From assembly GCA_030834415.1 (NCBI GenBank), contig JAURFH010000003.1, positions 1 to 44,665 on the forward strand: DNA of 44,665 bases. The letters are read 5' to 3'. This document shows positions 8,852 to 18,447 of the stretch, in pieces. A program made the translations under genes and the position numbers. Within the stretch, counting starts at the first letter, position 1; every line of letters starts with the position of its first letter. Below the pieces are notes generated by a model. It was not told where the DNA came from, ran no database searches, and was given only the letters and a program-made list of their open reading frames with translations. The stretch is from Verrucomicrobiota bacterium (GTDB taxonomy: Bacteria > Verrucomicrobiota > Verrucomicrobiia > Limisphaerales > JAEYXS01).

Positions 8852-10804
8852 ATGAACTTGATTAAGAAACTTCTCCTTAAGCGACCGCGCCTAGCCATGT
8901 CCTTGGCCAGCGCACTGGTCCTGCTGGTCGCATTTACCATATTACGCATGGCACTGGCGCTCATGTTCCCACCCGCCACACCGGTTTCGGCGGGGGCCTG
9001 GGTGCTCACTTTTATTGTGGGGTTGCATCTGGATGTGGTCATGACCGCCATCCTGCTCCTACCGCTGGCCATCTGGACCACCATGTTGGCTAAGCGCGAT
9101 TGGTCCACTGGCTGGCGGCGTATACTGATGCTCATTGCATTCAGCCTGGGCTGGAGCATCCTGATCTTCAACCTGGCTGCCGAAGGCTTCTTCTTTGAGG
9201 AATTCCAATCGCGCTACAACACCGTGGCCATTGATTATCTCATCTATCCGCATGAAGTGTTCGTCAATATCTGGGAGAGCTACCCAGTGGTTTGGATTGT
9301 TTCTGCGTGCTTGATCGCAGGCATCTCCGTTACCCTATTTATCACCCGTCTGGCCAAACCCGGTTGGTCAACTCCTAAGGATTACCGCGCTGGCATCGGT
9401 TGGGCTCTGGCCGCCGTGGTCTTGGGCTTCAGTGCCGGCCGACAGGAAAGTCATGTCAGCGATGAACGCTCCGTCAATGAACTTGCCGGCAATACGTTCT
9501 CTTCGCTCCTCTACGCCGCCACCACGCGGAATCTCGATTACGCCGCCTTTTATCCCACCATGGAGCGTGATGAGGCATTTCGTCGCGCCAAAAAGATCGT
9601 CCTTAATCCCGGCGAATCCTACACCGGCGGAACCCATGATCTCTGGCGCAAAGTTCCCGGCGATCCGTCTCGCCCCAAGCTCAATGTCTGCCTGTTGCTC
9701 GAGGAAAGTCTCGGCTCTGAGTTTTGGGGCGCTTTGGGACGTAAGGAACCTTCCCTAATGCCACTCATGGACGAAGTGGCCACCAAGGAAGGCTGGCTCT
9801 TTGATAACATCTATGCCGATGGCAACCGCACTATCCGTGGTTACGAAGGTGTCTTCAGCAGCTTCCCGCCATTACCTGGAGATTCCATCGTCGCCCGCGA
9901 CCGCACGGAGAATGTCGAGACCATCGCGCAAGTGCTGGGCCGCGACGGTTACGAGACCATGTTCGTCTATGCCGGCCGCGGGGTGTTTGATGGCACTGGC
10001 AAATTCGCGAAATCCAATGGCTGGAAGAGTTTCTTGGAGCTGAAAGATTTCAAAGAACCCACCTTCACGACCGTCTGGGGCGTATGCAATGAAGACCTCT
10101 ATGATCGTCTGCTCGTGGAGATGCGGGGCTATCACGATGCAGGCAAGCCCTTCCTCATGACCAGCATGTCCGTCTCCAATCACAAGCCCTACACCTATCC
10201 CGCCGGGCGTATCCCCGAGGCCCCGAACCGCACGCGCACGAACGCCGTGAAGTATTCCGACTACGCCCTTGCTCGCTTTTTTGAGCAGGCCAAAAAAGAA
10301 CCGTTCTGGAAAGACACCATCTTCGTGGTCGTGGGCGATCACGGCGCTCGTGTGTATGGCAGCCAAAGCATTCCCATCCGCTCCTATGAAGTGCCCTTCC
10401 TTGTTTTGGGACCCGCCGTAGTCTCCGAGCCGAAACGCACCTCCACACTGGGTTGCCAACTCGACATCATGCCGACAGTTCTGGGCATGATCGGTCGCCC
10501 CTATGAGACATCGTTCTTCGGTCACGACCTGCTCAAGGTGCAACCCGAGCATGAGCGCGTATTACTGAATCATAACCGCTCAGTCGGCATCTATGCCGAC
10601 CAACGACTGGTGGTGTTCAGCCTGAACAAACAGGTGGAGTATTTCACCGGCGATCCCAAAACCGGCCAGATGCAACCGACCACGGTGACAGATGAGAAGA
10701 TGAAAGAACTCGAACTGGATGCCACCGCCTTGTTTCAGGCCGGGGATGATCTCTATATGAACCGCCGCTACACTTACGGTGGCTCGGGCACTAAGGCGCC
10801 TTAG
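8852..10804 (+). CDS. LTA synthase/phosphoglycerol-transferase-like membrane protein (sulfatase fold)
   Basis: Five-TM-like N-terminus, then LNVCLLLEESLGSEFWGALG, NIYADGNRTIRGYEGVFSSFPP, VVVGDHGARVYG, DIMPTVLGMIG: alkaline phosphatase superfamily, LtaS/OpgB-like. Confidence 0.88.
   Translation: MNLIKKLLLKRPRLAMSLASALVLLVAFTILRMALALMFPPATPVSAGAWVLTFIVGLHLDVVMTAILLLPLAIWTTMLAKRDWSTGWRRILMLIAFSLGWSILIFNLAAEGFFFEEFQSRYNTVAIDYLIYPHEVFVNIWESYPVVWIVSACLIAGISVTLFITRLAKPGWSTPKDYRAGIGWALAAVVLGFSAGRQESHVSDERSVNELAGNTFSSLLYAATTRNLDYAAFYPTMERDEAFRRAKKIVLNPGESYTGGTHDLWRKVPGDPSRPKLNVCLLLEESLGSEFWGALGRKEPSLMPLMDEVATKEGWLFDNIYADGNRTIRGYEGVFSSFPPLPGDSIVARDRTENVETIAQVLGRDGYETMFVYAGRGVFDGTGKFAKSNGWKSFLELKDFKEPTFTTVWGVCNEDLYDRLLVEMRGYHDAGKPFLMTSMSVSNHKPYTYPAGRIPEAPNRTRTNAVKYSDYALARFFEQAKKEPFWKDTIFVVVGDHGARVYGSQSIPIRSYEVPFLVLGPAVVSEPKRTSTLGCQLDIMPTVLGMIGRPYETSFFGHDLLKVQPEHERVLLNHNRSVGIYADQRLVVFSLNKQVEYFTGDPKTGQMQPTTVTDEKMKELELDATALFQAGDDLYMNRRYTYGGSGTKAP
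10791..10804. repeat. 14-bp perfect palindrome CTAAGGCGCCTTAG containing the stop codons of both convergent genes
   Basis: Read directly; self-reverse-complementary; supplies KAP-stop to both reading directions. Confidence 0.95.
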
Positions 10805-12131
10805 CTGTATTCCGCCAGTAATCCGGCAGGTCTTTCTTGGTCTCGAGCAGTATCTCCAAGATAGCTTGCCGCGATTCCTTGCTGACCCGCGCATAAGCCT
10901 CTCCGGTCTCAGCCCCGGTGAGGACATCATACATCCGTCGATAGACGAGTTCTTTGGCTTCCGGCGGTAATTGCTCAAAGACATCCGAGTAGATCAGATA
11001 ACTGCACGGATACTTCAACAATCGCGTCTGCAGATCCAAGTCCCGGAAAGATCGGCCCTTGCTGTCACGCGGGCCTTGCTTTTGGAATTCTTCCGCGAAC
11101 TCGCTGGTTCCTTTCACCGGACTAGGCAACGGGACTTCATCCGCAAAGAGCAGGTAACGCACAAACCCATCCACGATCTGGCCGAGATGCCTCGTGTGTT
11201 GATACATATAGAGATGGATGCGCGTCTCGTAATTCAACCGCGTGATGTAATTGTGCAGATGCGCCTGATGTTCAAACGTCATCAAGGCCACGATATCGCT
11301 CCCGGGCTCCGGATATTTTGATACATCGAAGAACTGGTCCAATTGCTGGAGACTGCTCATGTACCCGGGCGTTTCCTCCTGTTTCTTGAACGCAGCTTCA
11401 CCCATCAGATTACCGTTGTGCACCATCTTGCCCGCTAAACCGGAAACATACCAACCAGCCCAGCGCTTTTCGAATGACGTTTTATGGCTCACCATCATCG
11501 AGCCGTTGAACATATCCACCTTGCCTTCTTCATCCGGGATGAAAGAGCGCGCCAAGTGCCCCGGCACGCCCATGTTCCGCGTGGAGGCGTGACACTCCAG
11601 ACATTGATTGTCTCGCCGCATGCGCGGATTCTTCAAATCACTCTGGTCCAAAGTATAGAACACCCCGCCCAGTTTCGGATCAGACGAGGCGATCTCGATG
11701 ATGGGCGATCCCGGCACATAGCCCACATAGACATCGTCATTGAAGAACAAAGCCCTTGGATTCTTCGGCCCGATGAGATGCCGCTGCAAAGAAGTCTTCG
11801 AGAACACCAGCATCTGGGAAGATACGGGTATGTTCAGCTCCTTCAATAACGACGGCAGCAGCCCGAACTTCTCATCCGCCTTCAACCGTATCTCTTCGTA
11901 GTCCAGCTTGCGCTTGAGCACCGCCACAGGATCCGTGGCTCTCACATGCGGGTAATCGATGATCTCCTCATCGAAGGGCATCATCTGATACGACCCCTGA
12001 AAATCCACCGGCTCTCCCGCCATCGCACCAATCGCCGACACACTGAAGAATAACCTCACTAACACCCCTCGCCATATCTGCCAGCGGTGCAATCTGCCTG
12101 CTAATATTTTAAAGGAGTATTTCAGATACAT
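10791..12131 (-). CDS. Exported protein with one CxxCH heme-binding motif
   Basis: 446-aa ORF; MRRDNQCLECHASTRNMG contains CxxCH; hydrophobic N-terminus. Confidence 0.7.
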   Translation of the reverse strand: MYLKYSFKILAGRLHRWQIWRGVLVRLFFSVSAIGAMAGEPVDFQGSYQMMPFDEEIIDYPHVRATDPVAVLKRKLDYEEIRLKADEKFGLLPSLLKELNIPVSSQMLVFSKTSLQRHLIGPKNPRALFFNDDVYVGYVPGSPIIEIASSDPKLGGVFYTLDQSDLKNPRMRRDNQCLECHASTRNMGVPGHLARSFIPDEEGKVDMFNGSMMVSHKTSFEKRWAGWYVSGLAGKMVHNGNLMGEAAFKKQEETPGYMSSLQQLDQFFDVSKYPEPGSDIVALMTFEHQAHLHNYITRLNYETRIHLYMYQHTRHLGQIVDGFVRYLLFADEVPLPSPVKGTSEFAEEFQKQGPRDSKGRSFRDLDLQTRLLKYPCSYLIYSDVFEQLPPEAKELVYRRMYDVLTGAETGEAYARVSKESRQAILEILLETKKDLPDYWRNTAKAP

Positions 12132-12211
12132 CTATTAAGACTCAATTGCCCGCTCTTGCCAACCCTCTATTGCTGGGATTGCACCGTAGGCTGACCTGCA
12201 TGCGGTCGTGG

Positions 12212-14833
12212 TTATACTTTGACCTTTAGCTTCTCTTTATTACCCGAAGCGGCCGCCAATCCCTTAACCTGCTTGCTCTTACCGCTTTCCGGATCGGAAA
12301 CCTTGACCGTATAGCTGCCGTTCGCAAAGATATGCGGCTGGAATTTGGTGGACTGTAAGCGCAAGGCGTAGACCAGTTCACCGGTCTTCTCCTCGAACAC
12401 CTCCACCAGCGGCTGTTTCACGCCCTCGATATCCAAGGTCGGCAAGTGTGCCGTAGCTTTGCGTGCATAGTTCTCCGTGACATCCACCACCACCGGCCAG
12501 CCAGGGAATTGCCCACCCGGCTTTGTCGGGTCCGTCGTGTATGGCCAACAATCGATGGTGATCTTCCGCTTCTTTTTATCGAAGCGCACTAAACCCAAAC
12601 CGCTCGTCTTGGCCACCACTTGTTCCATGACCGGCTTCGGCGGCTGATCTGGTCCATTCACGAACGCACGCACCGTCATCGGATTATCAAAATGATCTAA
12701 GAAATCACCCAGTTCACCTTTGGTGCCCGTCTTGGCATTTCGACCGGTCTTAGCGGGACGCCACCACCGGGGATAACCCACATTCACCGCCGGACCGGCA
12801 AAGGCTAAGCCCGCATCCTTGTGCGTATCCACGCCATAATGCACCACCGCCGGGAGATGTTGATCCCCCGCGATGTGAAACGCGAACGCCTTACGGATGA
12901 TCGCAAGCGCTTCATTACGCGGCGTCTGTGGCCAACCATTTGCATCATAATCTGCGCGCAATTCACCATCCGGCCCGCCATGCGTAGTGGCCATGGCCGT
13001 GAAGATGGTCTGCGAGATGATCGATTTCATCTCCGCATCCTTCCAATCCGTCACCCAGTCACGCAGGAACTGCATCTGTTTGTCGCCCAGCAATTGCAGT
13101 CCTGGCAGATCAGCCGTCTTGGGATCGAAGTTCAGCCCCAGCACATGATCACCGCGGGATGTATCTGTCTTGGGCACCTTGCCTTCAGGTCCGGACTTGT
13201 ATTGCCGGTCGGCCAGCACCGCGAAACTCACACCGCCATAGGTAAGCGGTCCGTAATAATTCGTCGTGCCACGCTTGCAGGGCGTGGGGTCATACGGGTC
13301 CGGATGATGCGAGGCTTGCGTGCGATGCACCACATTCACCCACGTCGCTTCCATGTCGTAACCGCCCGCTTCCTGAGTGGTCTTGCGCCCGTCACCGGCT
13401 TCACCCCAGAGATTGCCCTGATAGACATCATGATCATCCGGCAAGGAGATGCTCGGACGGTCCTTCGTCAATTCACGCCAGGTCCAACCGTGGAAATACC
13501 ATTTGCGAAGATAATCAATGATGGCGGGCTCCAATGGCGCACGCTGCACGCCATATCCACCGCAGCTCTCGTAGAACTGATCACCCACAAATGCCAACAG
13601 GTCCGGATCCAGTTTCGCCATGTTCCCCACCAACTCTGTGTTCGGGAAGATGGCATGGATATTACACGACACATCGCCCACCGTCAGCACGGGCTTGTCT
13701 TTCGGATCTTTGCGGATCAAACCCGCCCATTGATGCAAGGTATCGCGACCGCGCGTCTTGAAAACATATTGCAGACGATAAGGCACTTCCTTGTTCCCAT
13801 CCCAATTCTCGATGCGGAACGTGACCGTGCGCGCTTCCGGATGGATGGTTTCCTCGCCCGCCGTCTTCCACGCTTTGCCCTGCTTGAATTGCAGTCGGAC
13901 AGTCTGTGAATCATCCGCGCCGATCGGCGGCATCTGGGCCGTGAGCTTCATTACCCCTTTGCTCAACGTATACTGCGAGAAAAGAATGGGCCCAAAAGTC
14001 TGCGACTCATTCACCGTCAGCTTCGTGCCGCTGACCTGCCAGTCGCTGAACCAAAACTCGCCCGTGCCAAAGCTCGCCTCGGCTGCCTTGCCCTTGGCTT
14101 TGCCGCCGCCTCGTGCTGCGACCGAGCCGAAATTACTGATGAGCGCGATGTTACCATTGAGTTGGTTGCTGCTGATCTTGTCTACCTCAGATTGACCTAG
14201 CTGCTTACGCGTGGCGGCATCAAACACCGTCAGCTTCACCTTGTAAGCATCCCCATCCGGCACCACCTGCACACTCAACTCAACTGCTTCCCGGTCTAGA
14301 TCTACTAGCACACGACTGTTGGCCGCAGAACCCAAAGAACCAGTGAACATTCCACCCTCGGAATTGACCCCGATATGAAACCCGCTGTTCGGTGCCGGCC
14401 AGAGATTGTTCCGGAAATCATGCCGCTCCGGGTAATCCTTCAACGTACCCAGAATCCCCAAACGCAAACCGAATGAACCCTTGCCGGCTTTCAACTTGCC
14501 ACCGCCTACGCGACCGATCTTCACGCTCATCTCGATGGTGCCACGCTGCGGACCCACTTGCCGGGTGAGCAGATGCAATTGGCGGTCCATCGCGGCCTTC
14601 ACGCACTCCACACGACCGTTCTTTACCTGCCAGTCCTGCATCGGGTTTGCCCAATACTCAGGTCCGATCCAGACCCGGTCCAGGCTCTCCTGCCATTTGC
14701 TCTTGAATGCAGCCGTCGCATCGGCTGCCTGTGCCAGTTGGGGCAGCACTTTGACGGCCACCACGGTGCCGGCTGTGGCAGCTGCCGAGTGGGCGATAAA
14801 TTTGCGGCGCGTTACTTTCCGTGGGGATTTCAT
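12212..14833 (-). CDS. PhoD-like phosphatase/phosphodiesterase, Tat-exported
   Basis: Twin-arginine start VTRRKFIAHSAAATAGTVVAVKVLPQLAQA; metallophosphatase segments LTVGDVSCN, LLAFVGDQFYE, SLPDDHDVYQGN, FHIAGDQHLPAVVHYG. Confidence 0.85.
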   Translation of the reverse strand: MKSPRKVTRRKFIAHSAAATAGTVVAVKVLPQLAQAADATAAFKSKWQESLDRVWIGPEYWANPMQDWQVKNGRVECVKAAMDRQLHLLTRQVGPQRGTIEMSVKIGRVGGGKLKAGKGSFGLRLGILGTLKDYPERHDFRNNLWPAPNSGFHIGVNSEGGMFTGSLGSAANSRVLVDLDREAVELSVQVVPDGDAYKVKLTVFDAATRKQLGQSEVDKISSNQLNGNIALISNFGSVAARGGGKAKGKAAEASFGTGEFWFSDWQVSGTKLTVNESQTFGPILFSQYTLSKGVMKLTAQMPPIGADDSQTVRLQFKQGKAWKTAGEETIHPEARTVTFRIENWDGNKEVPYRLQYVFKTRGRDTLHQWAGLIRKDPKDKPVLTVGDVSCNIHAIFPNTELVGNMAKLDPDLLAFVGDQFYESCGGYGVQRAPLEPAIIDYLRKWYFHGWTWRELTKDRPSISLPDDHDVYQGNLWGEAGDGRKTTQEAGGYDMEATWVNVVHRTQASHHPDPYDPTPCKRGTTNYYGPLTYGGVSFAVLADRQYKSGPEGKVPKTDTSRGDHVLGLNFDPKTADLPGLQLLGDKQMQFLRDWVTDWKDAEMKSIISQTIFTAMATTHGGPDGELRADYDANGWPQTPRNEALAIIRKAFAFHIAGDQHLPAVVHYGVDTHKDAGLAFAGPAVNVGYPRWWRPAKTGRNAKTGTKGELGDFLDHFDNPMTVRAFVNGPDQPPKPVMEQVVAKTSGLGLVRFDKKKRKITIDCWPYTTDPTKPGGQFPGWPVVVDVTENYARKATAHLPTLDIEGVKQPLVEVFEEKTGELVYALRLQSTKFQPHIFANGSYTVKVSDPESGKSKQVKGLAAASGNKEKLKVKV

Positions 14834-14904
14834 AGGCAGATTAAAATACGAAGTGAACGAAACGAAAAGTATTAGTTCGCAAGGATTGGTGGCTCCTACA
14901 GCCC

Positions 14905-15846
14905 CTAGCGCAACTGCACTTTCAGAAAATCAGCGATCTCTTCCACAAACGGAGTGGACCAAGGATTACTGCCCCAGCAGCCGTGCTTGCCTCCTTGCAC
15001 GATGACCAACCGGTTCGGCACCTTCAATGCATCCAACTGCTTGCGGAACTCGACATAACGTTCGCCCGGTGAATCAAATTCACCTTCGATCAACAGTATC
15101 GGCGGCGTGTCCTTGGAAAGATGCGTGATAGGTGAACCTGCTACATACAATTCCTTCTTCTCCGCATACGTCCCGCCAAAAAACACCAATTGGTTCTGGA
15201 TCGGATTCTTAGTCTCTGCCGCTCGCGTAGCCTGATCCACGCCCGCCCCCATCATCACGCATGCTTGTATTGCGCTGGATTGCTTTTCGTTTCCGCCAGC
15301 GCCCTCGAATAACTTGCTCTTGCCCGTGCCTGCCAGCATACCGACCAAATGCCCACCGGCCGAACCACCCACACCCCCGATGCGTTTCGGATCGATATGA
15401 TACTTCTTCGCATTCGCGCGCATCCAGCGCACGGCCGCTTTGCAATCTTCCACCGCGCCCGGGAACTTCGCCTCACCGGCCAGGCGATAATCGATCGTCA
15501 CTGCCACAAAACCCTTCACGGCGAGCTGCTGGGCCATGGATCGGAATGCTTCCTTGTTGCCACCCGTCCAGCCACCACCATGCACGACCACCACTCCGGG
15601 AAACGGGCCATCTCCCTTCGGAGCGTATAGATCCAGTTTCAGCTCTCGCCCTCCACCCGTGCCGAAGACCAAGTTCTCATGCGCCACCACGCCCTCTGGA
15701 ACCTTGTCAGACGCCTTGGATGGTTTCACATCTTTCGGCACTTCTACGAATTTATCCACCTTCACACCCGGCGCGGGTTTGAACGACGCGGCGTGCAAAT
15801 TGAAAATCCCCAATGAAATGGCGGTCAATATAACTGCTGTTCTCAT
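14905..15846 (-). CDS. Alpha/beta hydrolase (BD-FAE/carboxylesterase-like)
   Basis: Likely start MRTAVILTAISLGIFNLHAASF (signal peptide) at 15846 rather than 15942; oxyanion motif VVVHGGGW and nucleophile GGSAGGH. Confidence 0.85.
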   Translation of the reverse strand: MRTAVILTAISLGIFNLHAASFKPAPGVKVDKFVEVPKDVKPSKASDKVPEGVVAHENLVFGTGGGRELKLDLYAPKGDGPFPGVVVVHGGGWTGGNKEAFRSMAQQLAVKGFVAVTIDYRLAGEAKFPGAVEDCKAAVRWMRANAKKYHIDPKRIGGVGGSAGGHLVGMLAGTGKSKLFEGAGGNEKQSSAIQACVMMGAGVDQATRAAETKNPIQNQLVFFGGTYAEKKELYVAGSPITHLSKDTPPILLIEGEFDSPGERYVEFRKQLDALKVPNRLVIVQGGKHGCWGSNPWSTPFVEEIADFLKVQLR

Positions 15847-15886
15847 GTCTAAAGATAGACGGGCCCAAGCACCCGCTACGTTACGA

Positions 15887-17389
15887 TTAACTGATGATTT
15901 CTTTGATGATGTGCCCATGCACATCGGTGAGACGGCGATCAATGCCGTTGTGCCGGAATGTCAGCTTGGTGTGTTCCATGCCTAACAGACGCAATACCGT
16001 GGCGTGGATGTCATACACCAGCGTAGGGTTATCGCGATCCAACGGCTTGTAACCCCACTCATCGCTCTCCCCATGTGTGACGCCTCCCTTGATGCCGCCA
16101 CCGCAAAGCCAGTTCGTGAAGCAATACGGGTTGTGATCGCGGCCTTTTCCACCTTGGGTCGAAGGCATGCGTCCGAACTCGGTCGTCCACAGGATGATGG
16201 TGTCGTCCAGCAAGCCACGCTGTTTCAGATCTTGGATGAGTGCCGCCGCCCCTTGCGCCATGCCCCGCGCCAAGGGACCGTGATCGCGCTCCACATCTTC
16301 ATGCGAATCCCAGTTGCGCCGCGGAAAACCATTGTCATTGCCCGACCAGATCTGCACAAAGCGCACGCCACGCTCCAACAGCCGACGCGCCACCAGACAT
16401 TTGCGCCCGAAATAATCTGCCTCCTCGCGGGCATTGATCTCCTTCGGCCACTCCTTCGTCGTCCGGTCGACGCCATACATATCGAGGATGTAGTCCGGCT
16501 CTTTGGTGATATCAAGCGCCTCCGGTGCGCTCAATTGCATGCGAGCCGCCAACTCATAGCTACGGATACGCGATTCCAGCCGTCCATCCCCCTCGCGGTG
16601 TGCCGCATACTCTTCATTGAGTGAAGCCAACAAGCGATGCGCCTCGGCCTCACTGGCAGGGGTGATGTAATTCCCGTTCTTATGCGGATACAGGTCTGCG
16701 ATGGGATTTTCCGCTCCCGGATAGATCACCGTGCCGCTGTGTTGCGAGGGCAGGAACGCCGCGCCCCAATTCTTCACCCCATTCGAAGCCAGCCCCCGAT
16801 GATCTGGCAACACGACAAATGTCGGCAGATTTTCGTTCTCACTTCCCAAGCCGTAACTGATCCAGCTCCCCATCCCCGGAAACCCCGGCAATTGAAAACC
16901 TGTCGCTTGCAGCAAAGTTGCTGCGCTGTGCACACCCGACTTACCGACGAGATTGTGGATGAACGCGATGTCATCCACACACGGCCCCAAGGCAGACACT
17001 GCCTCGCTGATCTGCTTGCCGGATTGCCCGTATGGTTTGAAATCCCAGACCGGCTTCTTCCACGGGCCCAGACCGTTCTGAAACGCTTCGACCTTCTCAC
17101 CGAAATCCGACACCTTGCCGTCTTGCTTCACCAACTCCTGTTTGAAGTCCCACAAGTCGATATGACTGGCGGCACCCGCCATGAAGAGTTGCACGACGCG
17201 TTTGGCCTTGGGTGGGAAATGCGGCAGTAACTTCTTCTCATTCGAACTCGCATCTGCAGCCAACAATCGCTCTTGCCCTAACAAACCCGCCAGCGCGATA
17301 CCACCAAGCCCACCACCACTCGACCACAAAAACTCGCGACGGCTCATCGGCCGACGAGCTGATACTTTATGCCAGGGTGATTGGTTCAT
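15887..17389 (-). CDS. DUF1501 protein (sulfatase-fold, Tat signal), cassette B
   Basis: MSRREFLWSSGGGLGGIALAGLLG Tat signal; FMAGAASHIDLWDFKQEL; TTEFGRMPSTQGGKGRDHNPYCFTNWLCGGGIKGGVTHGESDE; DIHATVLRLLGMEHTKLTFRHNGIDRRLTDVHG. Confidence 0.95.
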   Translation of the reverse strand: MNQSPWHKVSARRPMSRREFLWSSGGGLGGIALAGLLGQERLLAADASSNEKKLLPHFPPKAKRVVQLFMAGAASHIDLWDFKQELVKQDGKVSDFGEKVEAFQNGLGPWKKPVWDFKPYGQSGKQISEAVSALGPCVDDIAFIHNLVGKSGVHSAATLLQATGFQLPGFPGMGSWISYGLGSENENLPTFVVLPDHRGLASNGVKNWGAAFLPSQHSGTVIYPGAENPIADLYPHKNGNYITPASEAEAHRLLASLNEEYAAHREGDGRLESRIRSYELAARMQLSAPEALDITKEPDYILDMYGVDRTTKEWPKEINAREEADYFGRKCLVARRLLERGVRFVQIWSGNDNGFPRRNWDSHEDVERDHGPLARGMAQGAAALIQDLKQRGLLDDTIILWTTEFGRMPSTQGGKGRDHNPYCFTNWLCGGGIKGGVTHGESDEWGYKPLDRDNPTLVYDIHATVLRLLGMEHTKLTFRHNGIDRRLTDVHGHIIKEIIS

Positions 17390-18447
17390 GGCTTTGCCTT
17401 CGCGTTGATCCCTGAGCGGATCTGCTGCACAAACTCAGACACTGCCTTGGTCGTGTTTCCTTCATTGCGCAATGGAGAAAGTTTTTTGATATGCCGCGGA
17501 TAGCTCGCCGGATTATCGCGCTGTTCGGGTCTCAAAAGTTTCCGTGCCGCCAGATTCGGATTGGTATAGGGATACTCCGCGCTGATGAGCAAGCTGACCT
17601 TGGGCTCAAGGCAGTGATTGATGAACGCTTCCGCCAGTTCTTTAGCAGGTGCCGCTTTCGGCATCGCCAAACTGTCCACAAACATATGCGCACCTTCCTT
17701 GGGCATCACATACTGATACTTCCGATCTTTCAACCAGAGCGCCGCCGCTTCGCCACTCCACACGATACCGATATCCGCCTTGCCACTAAGCAAAGCATCT
17801 TTCGGACTATCCGAATCGAACACCGCAACCTGCGGCAGCCATTTCTCCAATACCGGTTTCACCTTCTTCAAAGCACCATCGCTGACATCGGTGATGGGCA
17901 TGCCGAGCGATGCCAGCGCCCAAGCCGCTATCTCGCGATTGTCATCCACCACCACGATGCGCCCGGAATACTTGCCCTTAAAGACATCAGCCCATGTGCG
18001 AATCGGCTCCTTGATGCGCCCGGTGTTCACCACGATCCCCATCGTGCCCACCAGCCAGGGAACGCTATAACGATTCTCGGGATCGTGGCTCAGTCCACGA
18101 TATTGCGGATCAAGATGGCGTGCATTCGGTATGCGCTGGTAATCCAAAAGGGCTAGGTCTCCTTGTTTTGCCAAAGTCTCCACATAGGCGCCGCTTGGTT
18201 GGATGAGGTCGTAATACCCCGGCTTGGCCCGCAGCTTTTCCAGCATCTGTTCGTTCGAGTTGTAATACTCGACCAAAACTTTCGCCCCTGAGGTTTTCTC
18301 AAATCCTTGGATGACTGACTTCGGCACATACTCCGTCCAACAGAGCAGGTGAAGTTCACGTGCCTCAGCCGCAGGCAATAGACACGCAAAACTCATCATC
18401 CAGAGCATGAGCCAGCGGTGCCATTGTGTTTTGAGCTTAGTCGACAA
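17386..18447 (-). CDS. PotD/PotF-like polyamine-type ABC substrate-binding protein
   Basis: ELHLLCWTEYVPKSVIQGFEKTSGAKVLVEYYNSNEQMLEKL...YDLIQPSGAYVETLAKQGDLALLD...VPWLVGTMGIVVNTGRI...WADVFKGKYSGRIVVVDD, characteristic of spermidine/putrescine-type solute-binding proteins. Confidence 0.92.
   Translation of the reverse strand: MSTKLKTQWHRWLMLWMMSFACLLPAAEARELHLLCWTEYVPKSVIQGFEKTSGAKVLVEYYNSNEQMLEKLRAKPGYYDLIQPSGAYVETLAKQGDLALLDYQRIPNARHLDPQYRGLSHDPENRYSVPWLVGTMGIVVNTGRIKEPIRTWADVFKGKYSGRIVVVDDNREIAAWALASLGMPITDVSDGALKKVKPVLEKWLPQVAVFDSDSPKDALLSGKADIGIVWSGEAAALWLKDRKYQYVMPKEGAHMFVDSLAMPKAAPAKELAEAFINHCLEPKVSLLISAEYPYTNPNLAARKLLRPEQRDNPASYPRHIKKLSPLRNEGNTTKAVSEFVQQIRSGINAKAKP

Noticed and set aside
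12821-13909. 362-aa plus-strand ORF opposite the PhoD-like gene
   Set aside because: Antisense to a well-supported gene; no recognisable family.
16004-17230. Two plus-strand ORFs (206 and 197 aa) opposite DUF1501-B
   Set aside because: Shadow frames of a conserved DUF1501 gene.
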